A program made the translations under genes and the position numbers. Under the pieces are notes generated by a model that had not been told where the DNA came from, did not search any database, and saw nothing but the letters and a program-made list of their open reading frames with translations. From Clostridium_AT stratigraminis (lineage in GTDB: Bacteria > Bacillota > Clostridia > Clostridiales > Clostridiaceae), in assembly GCF_045310675.1 (NCBI RefSeq), contig NZ_JBJHZZ010000001.1:124001-188000 (forward strand): a stretch of DNA of 64,000 bases, written 5' to 3'. The first letter of the stretch is position 1, and each line of letters begins with the position of its first letter. Of this stretch, positions 18,483-25,715 are shown one piece after another.

Positions 18483-18931
18483 AGAGTACATTATTTAATA
18501 AAGATGGTCATTTAACTGATGAAACATTAAAGTCACTTAAATTTGACAATTTAAAGGATGATGAATTGATTTCAGTATTGGATCATATCAGTGATTGCCA
18601 AAAGTGTGCTGGTGCATTTGCAGACAGTTTTGCAGATAATGAACTTGCAGAGGCTCCTTTAGGTTTTGAAGAGAAAGTACAAATTGAAATAAGAGATAAG
18701 AAACGAAGTAATGTTCAGTTTAGTATTTATTGTGTTAAAGTTGCAGTTGCAGCTAGTATAGCATTAATTATGGTTTTTTCAAATGGATTAAATTCACTGG
18801 CTAATTCAACAATAAATTATGTGAAGCCGCCAGATTTAAGCATTGCAAGCTCAGTTAATGCAAAGCTTAATACTTTTTCAGAAAAAATAATCAAATTGGA
18901 GGTTTTTAATTATGATAAAGAAAAAAAGTAA
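18479..18931 (+). CDS. Probable zinc-dependent anti-sigma factor (ZAS-like)
   Basis: About 150 residues from GTG 18479, which overlaps the sigma stop codon and has GGAGGAG upstream. The cytoplasmic N-terminal part carries HISDCQKC, the HxxxCxxC signature of zinc anti-sigma factors. One membrane helix follows (about 90-108) and then a short outside domain. It would hold the upstream ECF sigma at the membrane until a signal releases it. An alternative in-frame ATG at 18461 would lie inside the sigma gene. Confidence 0.8.
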   Translation: MKSTLFNKDGHLTDETLKSLKFDNLKDDELISVLDHISDCQKCAGAFADSFADNELAEAPLGFEEKVQIEIRDKKRSNVQFSIYCVKVAVAASIALIMVFSNGLNSLANSTINYVKPPDLSIASSVNAKLNTFSEKIIKLEVFNYDKEKK

Positions 18932-19436
18932 GTTTCTAACTATAGTTTTTTCGCTTCTGCCTGGTGCAGGGCATATGTATATGGGGTTTATGAAAATTGG
19001 TGTATCTTTTATGTCAGTATTTTTCTTTTTAATATTTCTTTCTTCTTGGCTTGATACAGGTCCATTATTATTTATAGCTCCAATTATTTGGTTTTATTCG
19101 TTTTTTGATTGTGCTAATAGACTAAGCTTAGAAGAGGATAAGCTTTTAATTTTAGAAGATAAGTATCTGTTTTCTATTGATAGCTTAGTGAAATTAGATA
19201 AAGACATATTTGCAAAACGTAGATTTGCCGCAGGAGTGTTACTATTGTTTTTTGGTATCTATTTATTATTAGGAAATATAATGCGTTTTTTACAACCATA
19301 TATTTCATATAAAATATATTCTATTATCTATAATTTAATAAGGCAAGCTCCTCAAATAATTATAGGTGTTGCAATAGTCGCACTTGGTATAAAGCTTATC
19401 AAGGGGAAGAAAATGGAGAGTGAAGCTTATGATTAA
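18912..19436 (+). CDS. Polytopic membrane protein with TM2-like N-terminus
   Basis: A 174-residue membrane protein with about four helices. The N-terminus SLLPGAGHMYMGFMKIG resembles the TM2 domain signature. It overlaps the anti-sigma gene before it and the next small membrane gene, so all four genes of the operon are coupled. It may be part of an envelope-stress response driven by the ECF sigma; that role is inferred from context only. Confidence 0.7.
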   Translation: MIKKKSKFLTIVFSLLPGAGHMYMGFMKIGVSFMSVFFFLIFLSSWLDTGPLLFIAPIIWFYSFFDCANRLSLEEDKLLILEDKYLFSIDSLVKLDKDIFAKRRFAAGVLLLFFGIYLLLGNIMRFLQPYISYKIYSIIYNLIRQAPQIIIGVAIVALGIKLIKGKKMESEAYD

Positions 19437-19734
19437 GGGACGGAGAGTAGGTACTTTAACCGCAGGAATGGTCTTAATTGTATTTGGGTTAATGTTTTTA
19501 CTTAGATTAGTAACCGTTAATATTAATATTCTTATCATTACATCCCTCTGGCCTCTTATATTAGTAAGTGTTGGAATAGAAATTTTAGCAGCCTATGTAA
19601 TAAATAAGGAAGAAAAAATACTATACGACTTTAGTGCAATAGTTTTAGTTGTTATTTTAGTTTTCTTTGCCATGGGTATGGGGGGAACAGAATTTATATT
19701 TAATCATTTGTCATATTTTAAAGGGACAATTTAA
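19429..19734 (+). CDS. Small membrane protein, LiaF-N/DUF5668-like
   Basis: About 101 residues with three or four hydrophobic helices: GTLTAGMVLIVFGLMFLL, then LWPLILVSVGIEILAAY and LVVILVFFAMGMGG. Short proteins with the LWPLILVxxG pattern resemble the membrane part of LiaF-type envelope-stress proteins. ATG 19429 has GGAGAG eight bases upstream; a GTG at 19420 is less likely. It is the last gene of the ECF operon. Confidence 0.68.
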   Translation: MIKGRRVGTLTAGMVLIVFGLMFLLRLVTVNINILIITSLWPLILVSVGIEILAAYVINKEEKILYDFSAIVLVVILVFFAMGMGGTEFIFNHLSYFKGTI

Positions 19735-19827
19735 ATAATTTTGCTAGAGCGTAAAGATGTTAATTTTCAACTAGCAATTTATAAAAAAGCTTGACTAAGA
19801 AGGTTTTCCTCTGTCATATTTGAATAT

Positions 19828-19883
19828 CAAAAAGAAAAAGTCAATTGAGAGTATATATACTCTCAATTGACTTTTTCTTTTTG
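19828..19883. terminator. Perfect 56-bp palindrome, bidirectional terminator
   Basis: Two 28-nt arms match without a single mismatch and with no spacer. The arms start CAAAAAGAAAAAG and the centre is GTATATATAC. On both strands the stem ends in a T-rich run. It lies between the convergent ECF operon and the 3' half of the substrate-binding protein gene. Confidence 0.85.
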
Positions 19884-19932
19884 GCATGAGTTATTAACTT
19901 AAAGACAGTGGGTTTGTCTTTCTATTAAATAG

Positions 19933-20737
19933 CTATTTCACATTTTTTATAGCCTTATCTGCAAAGGTACTATTTACTACCTTGTTGTATTCAGGCCTTG
20001 TTTTTAGTAAATTTGCATCATAGGACTGAATTATATCCATTAGTCTGTTTAAATTTTCTTCCTTTAAGACTGGATCCTTTGCATAGGCATCTATATCCTT
20101 GTAGTTTTTAATAACTTGCACTATTAATGCTTCATCAGTACCTGGGAAAAAGGATTTTATAGCTTTTGCAATATCTTCATTACTATTTTTCTGAACCCAT
20201 AACTGGCCCTCATATATAGCTCTTGTGAATTTATCAATTATATCTGAATTTTTATCCATATAATTCTTTGTAGTGTAGAAACAAGTGTAAGGCAAATCTC
20301 CTGCAGCAGCTCCTACTGATGCAGCCAAGGAACCACCCTGTGCTTTTACAATGGTACTTGCAGTAGGTTCAAATATTGCTGCATAGTCACCGGTACCGCC
20401 TTTAAAAGCTGCTGGCACCGTTTCAAAGGCAATATTGGTAATGAGTTTTATATCTTTGTTTTTATCAATACCATGGTTTTTTAGTACATATTCTAGTGCC
20501 ATTTCAGGAACACCGCCTGGTCTGCCCCCTATAATTGTCTTACCCTTTAAGGCTTCCCATGAAAAATTATTTTCTACAGTTCTGGAAACAAGGAAAGATC
20601 CATCCTTTTGTGTAAGCTGAGCAAAAGCTATAGGATAATTTTCTCTCTGCTGATTATATACATATAAAACTTGCTCAGGACCTGAAAACCCTATGTCAAC
20701 ATTGCCGCTTAACAATTGCTGCATAGTTTTATCTGCT
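19933..20737 (-). pseudogene. Substrate-binding lipoprotein gene, 3' fragment split by the prophage
   Basis: Encodes the C-terminal 266 residues of an ABC substrate-binding protein of the NMT1/SsuA class, beginning DKTMQQLLSGNVDIGFSGPE and including YVYNQQ and KGKTIIGGRPGGVPE. The N-terminal 74 residues lie at 61424-61647, beyond the prophage. Joining the two at the shared TCTGCT core gives GGGA-DKTMQQ in frame and a 340-residue lipoprotein, a normal length. In the lysogen an ATG at 20746-20748, supplied by phage DNA, is in frame (MVIVADK), so a leaderless cytoplasmic fragment might be made, but it could not serve transport. The partner is probably the transporter at 16257-17811. Confidence 0.92.
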
Positions 20738-22390
20738 ACTATCACCATAACACAAGTTTCGGGCTAATACTAAACCCCTTGGCGGAGTTTTACCAGAACC
20801 AATTATATTTACTTCTAACTTTTCATCTGTTCCATGCCACACAATACTTTCGACAATAGATAGAATTAATTCCCTTCTGTCTTCAAAATCTGTTGCGTAA
20901 TCAATGGTGTTCTTGAAATTATTAAGTCTATTTATAATCTCATCTACTGAAATCTTATTTTCATTTGTAATAACGAGGTTTTTTGATATATCATTGATTT
21001 TCTTTTCAAGTTCATTAATTTCAAGCCTAATTTTACTTATTTCTGCTTTATACATACTAATGTAGGATTCATCTTCTTCTATGGCTAACTTTCTAATAAG
21101 GCCCTGAATTGTTTTATTGTTTGTATTAATCTCATTTTGGTAAATATCGATTTCTTTAGCTGAGTTGTTTATTGTGTCAATTGATGACGTTACTTCCTTG
21201 TAGCCCTTAATTAGGGTTTCAATGTTAATATTTTTAATTTTTTCAATAAGTAATTCTTCTGCTTTATAAGCATTGAGCATTTTACCAGGGCATCTATTTG
21301 CTGCTCTGTTTTTCAAATTACATCTATAGTATCTTTCCATTCTGTCATACTTCTTTAGATAATGGCTCCATGATGCCATACCACTTCCACAGCAGCCGCA
21401 AGTTATCATGCTGGCCAGTAAAAACTTACTTCCAGTTCCTAATCTTTGAGAGGTACTCTTTTCACTTTTTATTTTATTAATGTTTTGACATTGTATCCAT
21501 GTTTCTGAATCGATTACTCCTAAATGCTGTCCTATTGAAAAAATCCACTCTTGTATAGGTCTGTCTTTCTTTCCACCTATACGCTTATTATAGACCATGA
21601 AGCCATTGACGTTTGATGATTCTCCATATATCCCGCCTACACCAAGGCTGTTAAAATATTTGAATGCTTTTGCATCTGCTATACAATAAACAGGATTGGT
21701 TATTATCTGTTGAACTGTCTTCCTTGAAAACTCACCATTATTTTTACCTTTATAATAGTTTCTGCAAAGGAAATTTGCTACAGAACTATAATTTTTCTTC
21801 TCAAGATATAGATCAAATATCAACTTTACAATTTTAATTTCATCATCTAATACAGTTAATTTATACATAGTTTTATCTTTTCCATTGGTATCAGAATATT
21901 TAATTGGCTCAGAACTATAACCTAAAGGAGCTGTTCCGCCTAACCATCTTCCTGTTTTTGCAAGTTCCTGCATATTGTCTTTTACTCTTTCAGCTATTGT
22001 TTCTCTTTCCAGTTGGGCAAAAACGGCAGCAATATTCATCATTGCGCGCCCCATTGGTGAAGATGTATCAAACTGCTCGCGAATGGAAATGAATTGTATA
22101 TTGGTTCTCTTTAACTCTTCAATAGTTTGTGTAAAATCTGATACATTTCTGCTAATTCTATCAAGTCTGTAGCATATTAGAATATTGAATTTTTTCCTTT
22201 TAGCGTCTCTCATCATTTTTTGAAATTGGGGTCTATCTACATTCCCTCCGGAAAACCCCTCATCCTCATAGGTAACAAAGTCATTAACGCCTATGCTTCT
22301 TCCATAGTCTTGACAAAGATTAATCTGATTTTCAACAGATTCTCCTTTCTCAGAAAACTTTGATTTTCTTGAGTAAATTGCTGCAATAAT
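20729..22390 (-). CDS. Large serine recombinase (phage integrase) with AUU start
   Basis: Integrates and excises the phage. The catalytic N-terminus reads IAAIYSRKSKFSEKGES, with the nucleophile Ser in YSRKS, then GFSGGNVDRPQFQ, RLDRISRNVSDF, a recombinase domain, a zinc ribbon (CGCCGSG ... NRCPGK) and a coiled coil (about 385-450). The first ATG in frame (22216) lies after the catalytic Ser, and no ATG, GTG, TTG or CTG precedes it after the TGA at 22397-22399. Initiation must therefore be at AUU: 22390 lies nine bases after AAAGGAG, giving 553 residues; 22396 and 22387 are alternatives. The last two sense codons are the att core, and the TAA stop is host DNA. Confidence 0.93.
   Translation of the reverse strand: MIAAIYSRKSKFSEKGESVENQINLCQDYGRSIGVNDFVTYEDEGFSGGNVDRPQFQKMMRDAKRKKFNILICYRLDRISRNVSDFTQTIEELKRTNIQFISIREQFDTSSPMGRAMMNIAAVFAQLERETIAERVKDNMQELAKTGRWLGGTAPLGYSSEPIKYSDTNGKDKTMYKLTVLDDEIKIVKLIFDLYLEKKNYSSVANFLCRNYYKGKNNGEFSRKTVQQIITNPVYCIADAKAFKYFNSLGVGGIYGESSNVNGFMVYNKRIGGKKDRPIQEWIFSIGQHLGVIDSETWIQCQNINKIKSEKSTSQRLGTGSKFLLASMITCGCCGSGMASWSHYLKKYDRMERYYRCNLKNRAANRCPGKMLNAYKAEELLIEKIKNINIETLIKGYKEVTSSIDTINNSAKEIDIYQNEINTNNKTIQGLIRKLAIEEDESYISMYKAEISKIRLEINELEKKINDISKNLVITNENKISVDEIINRLNNFKNTIDYATDFEDRRELILSIVESIVWHGTDEKLEVNIIGSGKTPPRGLVLARNLCYGDSSR
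20732..20756. other. attL: core TCTGCT plus phage half-site
   Basis: Left prophage junction. The core TCTGCT (20732-20737) is shared with attR (61424-61429). On the phage side CATAACACAAG (20746-20756) is the complement of CTTGTGTTTATG at attR (61401-61412), apart from one extra T. The two would form the arms of attP around the core. Confidence 0.85.
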
Positions 22391-22414
22391 GTTAATTCAC
22401 TCCTTTCATTTAAA

Positions 22415-22840
22415 TTATGATGAAAATTTATAAATTATAAATTCTTCTGGAACTTTTGCAAGTGCTGCAAGTTGTGAAATATTTAGACCTTCTATAATAT
22501 ATTTATTTAAGTCACTTAATAATAATTCGCTAGCAAAAAGATCTGCTTGTTTTTCACATTTTGATCGTAGTTGTAATCTGTTGGTTATGAAATTACTTAA
22601 TGTATTCTCAGGACCGTGTATAAAATAATGACCAAGTTCGTGAGCCAATACCCATCTTTGCTTTTCATAAGATAAATTAATATTTAAAACTATGACATCA
22701 TCCAACCTATATGCATCTAAAGACTCAGGGAGCTCATGAAATAGTATATTAATATTAATATCTTGTGCTATGAGAAAAGGATCATTTGTGCCATATTCTT
22801 CAATAACCCCCATTGCTAATGCTTTTATGTCTAACCACAT
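22415..22840 (-). CDS. ImmA/IrrE-type metallopeptidase
   Basis: A 141-residue zinc peptidase with the motif LAHELGHYFIHG (HExxH plus a downstream His) near residue 68. In ICEBs1 and related phages ImmA cuts the XRE repressor to start induction. Here the gene lies directly downstream of the repressor on the same strand, 26 nt apart, so the pair probably forms the lysis-lysogeny switch. It is followed 18 nt later by the recombinase gene. What activates it is unknown. Confidence 0.9.
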   Translation of the reverse strand: MWLDIKALAMGVIEEYGTNDPFLIAQDININILFHELPESLDAYRLDDVIVLNINLSYEKQRWVLAHELGHYFIHGPENTLSNFITNRLQLRSKCEKQADLFASELLLSDLNKYIIEGLNISQLAALAKVPEEFIIYKFSS

Positions 22841-22866
22841 TCAAATCCCACCTTAATTTTATAGCA

Positions 22867-23241
22867 CTATTTTTTTGTCTTTTGTATTTCTTCAACGAAT
22901 CTTAATGCCATTTTTATTGAATTAGCTAATTGTAACTTTGACTCATCAGTTAAAATTTCACCATGAAGCATAAGTTTTTCTTGATTTAATATTATCTTCA
23001 TGGCTTCTTCTACATCAGTAATAGCATATTCTTGTTCTATTACCATATCGGTTAATTGCTCTACTGAAGAGTTTAATGCTTTTGCTATTTTACCCAATGT
23101 ATCAGATCTTGGATTCTTATTTTTACCTGTTTCAATTTCTGATATAGTACTTTGAGCTACAGAGCTTTTGTCTGCTAAGTCTCTAACTGACATCCCTGCC
23201 AATTCACGAAGTTGTTTAATATTATCACCTAAAATAGTCAT
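22867..23241 (-). CDS. XRE-family phage repressor (CI-like)
   Basis: A 124-residue protein with an N-terminal helix-turn-helix (about 5-60: LRELAGMSVRDLADKSSVAQ, then STISEIETGKNKNPRSDTL) and a C-terminal alpha-helical part that may oligomerise. It lacks the LexA-like protease domain, which fits control by the ImmA peptidase next to it. It is read divergently from the Cro-like gene at 23516. The space between holds palindromic TCGGAAWTNCGA sites and promoters on both strands. Confidence 0.92.
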   Translation of the reverse strand: MTILGDNIKQLRELAGMSVRDLADKSSVAQSTISEIETGKNKNPRSDTLGKIAKALNSSVEQLTDMVIEQEYAITDVEEAMKIILNQEKLMLHGEILTDESKLQLANSIKMALRFVEEIQKTKK

Positions 23242-23273
23242 TTATATCTCTCCCTTATTCGGTTTTCAGAAGT

Positions 23274-23302
23274 ATTATATCATCTAAATTCGGTAAAGTA
23301 AA
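23274..23302 (-). promoter_or_regulatory. Promoter for the lysogeny operon
   Basis: On the minus strand TTTACT (23302-23297) and TATAAT (23279-23274) are 17 nt apart. The start of the repressor gene is about 33 nt downstream. A TTCGGTAA half-site of the presumed operator overlaps the spacer. Confidence 0.7.
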
Positions 23303-23351
23303 CTAAAATAATACGACAAATTAATAAAAACGAATTTATTAAAAATCAATT

Positions 23352-23495
23352 ACGGAATATCGAACTACAAGGATTAAGAAAGAGAAAAACTTAGGAAACC
23401 GAACATAAATTCTCTATACGGTCGGAAATGCGAATTTTTGTGAGTTGAAAAATACGGTATGGTGAAATAAAATAAAAATGTAATCGGAATTACGA
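23352..23495. promoter_or_regulatory. Operator array for the phage repressor
   Basis: Three 12-bp near-palindromes with one consensus: ACGGAATATCGA (23352-23363), TCGGAAATGCGA (23422-23433) and TCGGAATTACGA (23484-23495). Half-sites such as TTCGGT and CCGAA also occur at 23258, 23289 and 23398. Two full sites flank the rightward promoter, as expected for repressor control. Confidence 0.7.
23445..23473 (+). promoter_or_regulatory. Early rightward promoter
   Basis: TTGAAA (23445-23450), a 17-nt spacer and TAAAAT (23468-23473) each match the sigma-A consensus at five of six positions. The promoter lies between two operator palindromes and 43 nt before the Cro-like gene. Confidence 0.75.
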
Positions 23496-23515
23496 ACAAG
23501 GGGTGAGAAAAAATC

Positions 23516-23740
23516 GTGAAAAATAATGTCAGAAAATATTTGTACAAGCGCATAGAATTAGGCAACTACACAGTAGATGATTTTCTGGAAGATGCGAAAG
23601 TAGGGAGAACCTCTCTATTTGAGATTATGAGAGGAAAGCAGATTCCAAGAATTGATACTGCAGCTAGAATAGCAAATGCACTTAAAGAACCTGTGCAGAA
23701 GGTATTCCCGATATTAGGAGGAGGTGAGAAACATGATTAA
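23516..23740 (+). CDS. Small XRE-family Cro-like regulator
   Basis: A 74-residue protein, GTG start, with one helix-turn-helix (about 18-60: NYTVDDFLEDAKVGRTSLFE, then IMRGKQIPRIDT). It is the first gene of the early rightward operon, divergent from the repressor. It probably binds the same operators and promotes lytic development. Confidence 0.85.
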   Translation: MKNNVRKYLYKRIELGNYTVDDFLEDAKVGRTSLFEIMRGKQIPRIDTAARIANALKEPVQKVFPILGGGEKHD

Positions 23741-23825
23741 ATTTGTAAAACGAATTATAAATGGCGTTCCTGTCATAGTGGCTATCAGACATAAACCTGT
23801 AACCTTTTCTAAAGATAATTCATAA
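23733..23825 (+). CDS. Small early phage peptide, 30 residues
   Basis: ATG 23733 overlaps the end of the Cro-like gene and has AGGAGGTGAG upstream, so translation is likely. The peptide is basic (MIKFVKRIINGVPVIVAIRH...). Function unknown. Confidence 0.5.
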   Translation: MIKFVKRIINGVPVIVAIRHKPVTFSKDNS

Positions 23826-23858
23826 AATAATTATTATTCTAAATTCGGAGGGTGCGGG

Positions 23859-24032
23859 ATGGCAATTTCAATAGTAATCAACTATCCAGAAACTGAAGAA
23901 GGAATGAAAATGTTTGAGGAGAGACAAGCTCAGGCATTTCTTAAAATCTTAAGAAGGAAATTACCTAAAGAAGATTTGGATCTATTAATCAAGAGACTTG
24001 AGGAAATGCAAAGTACAAATATAAGGAATTAG
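23859..24032 (+). CDS. Small early phage protein, 57 residues
   Basis: Starts with ATG after CGGAGGGTG. It reads MAISIVINYPETEEGMKMFE and ends with a charged, probably helical region. No family recognised. It lies in a run of closely spaced early genes. Confidence 0.6.
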   Translation: MAISIVINYPETEEGMKMFEERQAQAFLKILRRKLPKEDLDLLIKRLEEMQSTNIRN

Positions 24033-24046
24033 TAAGCAGGGAAAAA

Positions 24047-24148
24047 GTGAATAAGTACATGGTAATCTTTTTGGTTAAAGGCATAATTAAATTTAAAAAA
24101 TGGACAAGCAATTGCTGTAAGTTGAGAGGAGGCGAGAAAAAATGTTAG
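24047..24148 (+). CDS. Possible small basic peptide, 33 residues
   Basis: GTG start with GGGAAAAA upstream. The peptide has a hydrophobic stretch (YMVIFLVKGIIKF) and a Cys/Lys-rich tail, and it overlaps the next gene by seven bases. Its ribosome binding site is weak, so it may not be real. Confidence 0.3.
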   Translation: MNKYMVIFLVKGIIKFKKWTSNCCKLRGGEKKC

Positions 24149-24273
24149 GGCATAAACATGAAACTGCAGATTTAGTATCTCTAGAAGCTGCTGAAACTTT
24201 GTACAAAGATTGCGGTGTAATTCTAGTGGTTACTGATGGTAAATACATTCAGCTTGGATCAGAAGAGAGGTGA
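24142..24273 (+). CDS. Small early phage protein, 43 residues
   Basis: ATG 24142 follows GAGAGGAGGCGAG, a very strong ribosome binding site. The product (MLGHKHETADLVSLEAAETL...) is acidic with one short hydrophobic strand. Family unknown. It lies five bases before the Spo0E-like gene. Confidence 0.6.
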   Translation: MLGHKHETADLVSLEAAETLYKDCGVILVVTDGKYIQLGSEER

Positions 24274-24278
24274 TATTA

Positions 24279-24407
24279 GTGGAGGCCCTCAGAGAAGAAC
24301 TATATAAACACATAGAAAAATATGGACCATTAGATCCAAGGACAGTAAAGATAAGTCAACTTCTTGATGAAGAGATAGTTAAAGCTATGAAAAAAAAGGT
24401 AGCATAA
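24279..24407 (+). CDS. Spo0E-like aspartyl-phosphatase family peptide
   Basis: A 42-residue peptide, GTG start, AGAGGTGATA upstream. It has the short two-helix layout of Spo0E-family phosphatases: an amphipathic helix EALREELYKHIEKYG, a short turn, and ISQLLDEEIVKAM, where SQxLD is the family signature. In Bacillus these proteins remove phosphate from Spo0A and hold back sporulation. If active, this phage copy could delay sporulation of the host. The signature is SQLLD in place of the commoner SQELD. A chance likeness is possible in so short a protein, but the spacing of the helices and YG also fits. Confidence 0.65.
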   Translation: MEALREELYKHIEKYGPLDPRTVKISQLLDEEIVKAMKKKVA

Positions 24408-24466
24408 GCTACCAAAAAGTAAAAATTCTCAAGTTCAGTATATCAGAAAGTGGGTGAAAGTTACAA

Positions 24467-24610
24467 GTGGAAGAAAAATATAAAGAAGCTCTAGAAGAAG
24501 TTCTTTATAACCTAAGGCAGATTGAAATGTCTAATGAATCAGATGGATATATTGATGACTCAATAAAAATTATTACTGATGTTTTGAAGGAGGGATCTGT
24601 TGAAAGATAA
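24467..24610 (+). CDS. Small early phage protein, 47 residues
   Basis: GTG start, upstream GGGTGAAAG. Acidic and helical (MEEKYKEALEEVLYNLRQIE...). It overlaps the next gene by 11 bases. No family recognised. Confidence 0.5.
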   Translation: MEEKYKEALEEVLYNLRQIEMSNESDGYIDDSIKIITDVLKEGSVER

Positions 24611-24851
24611 AGTTGCATTAATCAAATTTAATGGTTATCAGGACTTTATGGAATACTCATATCTCACTGATATAGAAGATCTAAAGGAAAAAGATATTGT
24701 AGTAGTACCAACGAATAATTCATATTCAATAGGCTACTTCTCAAGATATTCAAGCAATAAGCAGCATGTTAATAATGCAAGTAAATGGATAGTTCAGAAA
24801 GTAGATATTGAAACTTATGAAGAGAAGCTATTTTTAGGAGGGTTTGAATAA
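24600..24851 (+). CDS. Hypothetical early phage protein, 83 residues
   Basis: TTG start with GAAGGAGGGATC upstream. The protein reads MKDKVALIKFNGYQDFMEYS and appears to be a small beta-rich domain. Its stop directly precedes the next start. No family recognised. Confidence 0.6.
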   Translation: MKDKVALIKFNGYQDFMEYSYLTDIEDLKEKDIVVVPTNNSYSIGYFSRYSSNKQHVNNASKWIVQKVDIETYEEKLFLGGFE

Positions 24852-25295
24852 GTGGAAATACCGTTAAAGAAAGTCACTGTTAGACAAATTATTAAATCTA
24901 AAAATATAGGAGTTAAGACTCAGATTAAAAATAAAAGTTTTATAGGTACTGAGTTTTATTTCTTAAAGGAAGATATGGCCACACCGGGATTTATTAGTAG
25001 CATAAACAACCTAGGTGAACTTAAAGAAATAAAAGGAAGAGTATTTGAGTATTTAACTGATTTAGATGAATATGAATGCTCTGATGAAGATGTAAATTAT
25101 AGACTTTTAGGGAAAGACATCATAGTGCTAAAAACCAAAATAGGAGATATAGGTGTTAACTATAACTATTACAGCTACTTTAAAAAGTTTGGTGTAAAGC
25201 TAAGATTCATTGGATCGGTTAATCCAATAGGTATGTTCAAGGATGATGAATTTGTTGGCATTTTATTGCCAGTAAGAATAAAGGAGGAAAAATAA
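24852..25295 (+). CDS. Hypothetical early phage protein, 147 residues
   Basis: GTG start abutting the previous stop codon, with AGGAGGG upstream. The sequence is mixed alpha/beta, lacks membrane segments and ends in GILLPVRIKEEK. No known motif is visible. It lies just before the DUF2800/DUF2815/polymerase replication block and is probably transcribed with it. Confidence 0.6.
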   Translation: MEIPLKKVTVRQIIKSKNIGVKTQIKNKSFIGTEFYFLKEDMATPGFISSINNLGELKEIKGRVFEYLTDLDEYECSDEDVNYRLLGKDIIVLKTKIGDIGVNYNYYSYFKKFGVKLRFIGSVNPIGMFKDDEFVGILLPVRIKEEK

Positions 25296-25298
25296 ATT

Positions 25299-25715
25299 AT
25301 GAAAATTACAGCAGAATTTAATTCAGTAGAGGAGATTCTACACTTTACAAAGGCTTTTGGTGAAACTGGTTTTATTCCACAGCAGGGAGGAAATGTACAA
25401 TCACCAATTAAAGCAGTAGTAAAAGAAAAACTAGTTGATGATACTCCAAAGGTTAATGCAGAGAAAGTTTCTGAAGAAGCACCTAAAAGTGGACCTATAG
25501 TTGATGTAGAAAGCACTCCTGTGCAGCAAGAAGATAATAAGGAAGATCCTAAGGTAACAAAGGAAATGGTTAGAGAAAGACTTGGAGCAGCAATGAAGGC
25601 TGGCAAGCAGAAAGAGGTTAAAGCTCTAGTTGCTAAATATGGAGCTAGCAAGGTACCTGACATAAAAGAAGAAGATTATGCAGCAGTATACAATGAAGCG
25701 GAGGCGCTTTTATAA
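25299..25715 (+). CDS. Hypothetical protein upstream of DUF2800, 138 residues
   Basis: Starts with ATG after AAGGAGGAAAA. Residues 1-30 form a small domain (KITAEFNSVEEILHFTKAFG), then a charged, low-complexity linker (about 45-85), then a helical C-terminal domain with REALGAAMKAGKQKEVKALV-like sequence. The stop overlaps the DUF2800 start (TAATG), so the genes are coupled. A recombination accessory role is possible but not shown. Confidence 0.6.
   Translation: MKITAEFNSVEEILHFTKAFGETGFIPQQGGNVQSPIKAVVKEKLVDDTPKVNAEKVSEEAPKSGPIVDVESTPVQQEDNKEDPKVTKEMVRERLGAAMKAGKQKEVKALVAKYGASKVPDIKEEDYAAVYNEAEALL

Noticed and set aside
20729..22216. Recombinase starting at ATG 22216 (495 residues)
   Set aside because: This form lacks the catalytic Ser region, which is clearly encoded just upstream in the same frame.
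23252..23500. CRISPR-like array from repeated CGG/CGA motifs
   Set aside because: Motifs are 12-bp palindromes with uneven spacing between divergent regulator genes, which fits operators and not a CRISPR array.
25175..25663. Minus-strand open frame of 162 codons within the early phage genes
   Set aside because: It lies opposite two well-supported plus-strand genes with ribosome binding sites and is low-complexity Ser/Leu-rich, so it is a shadow frame.
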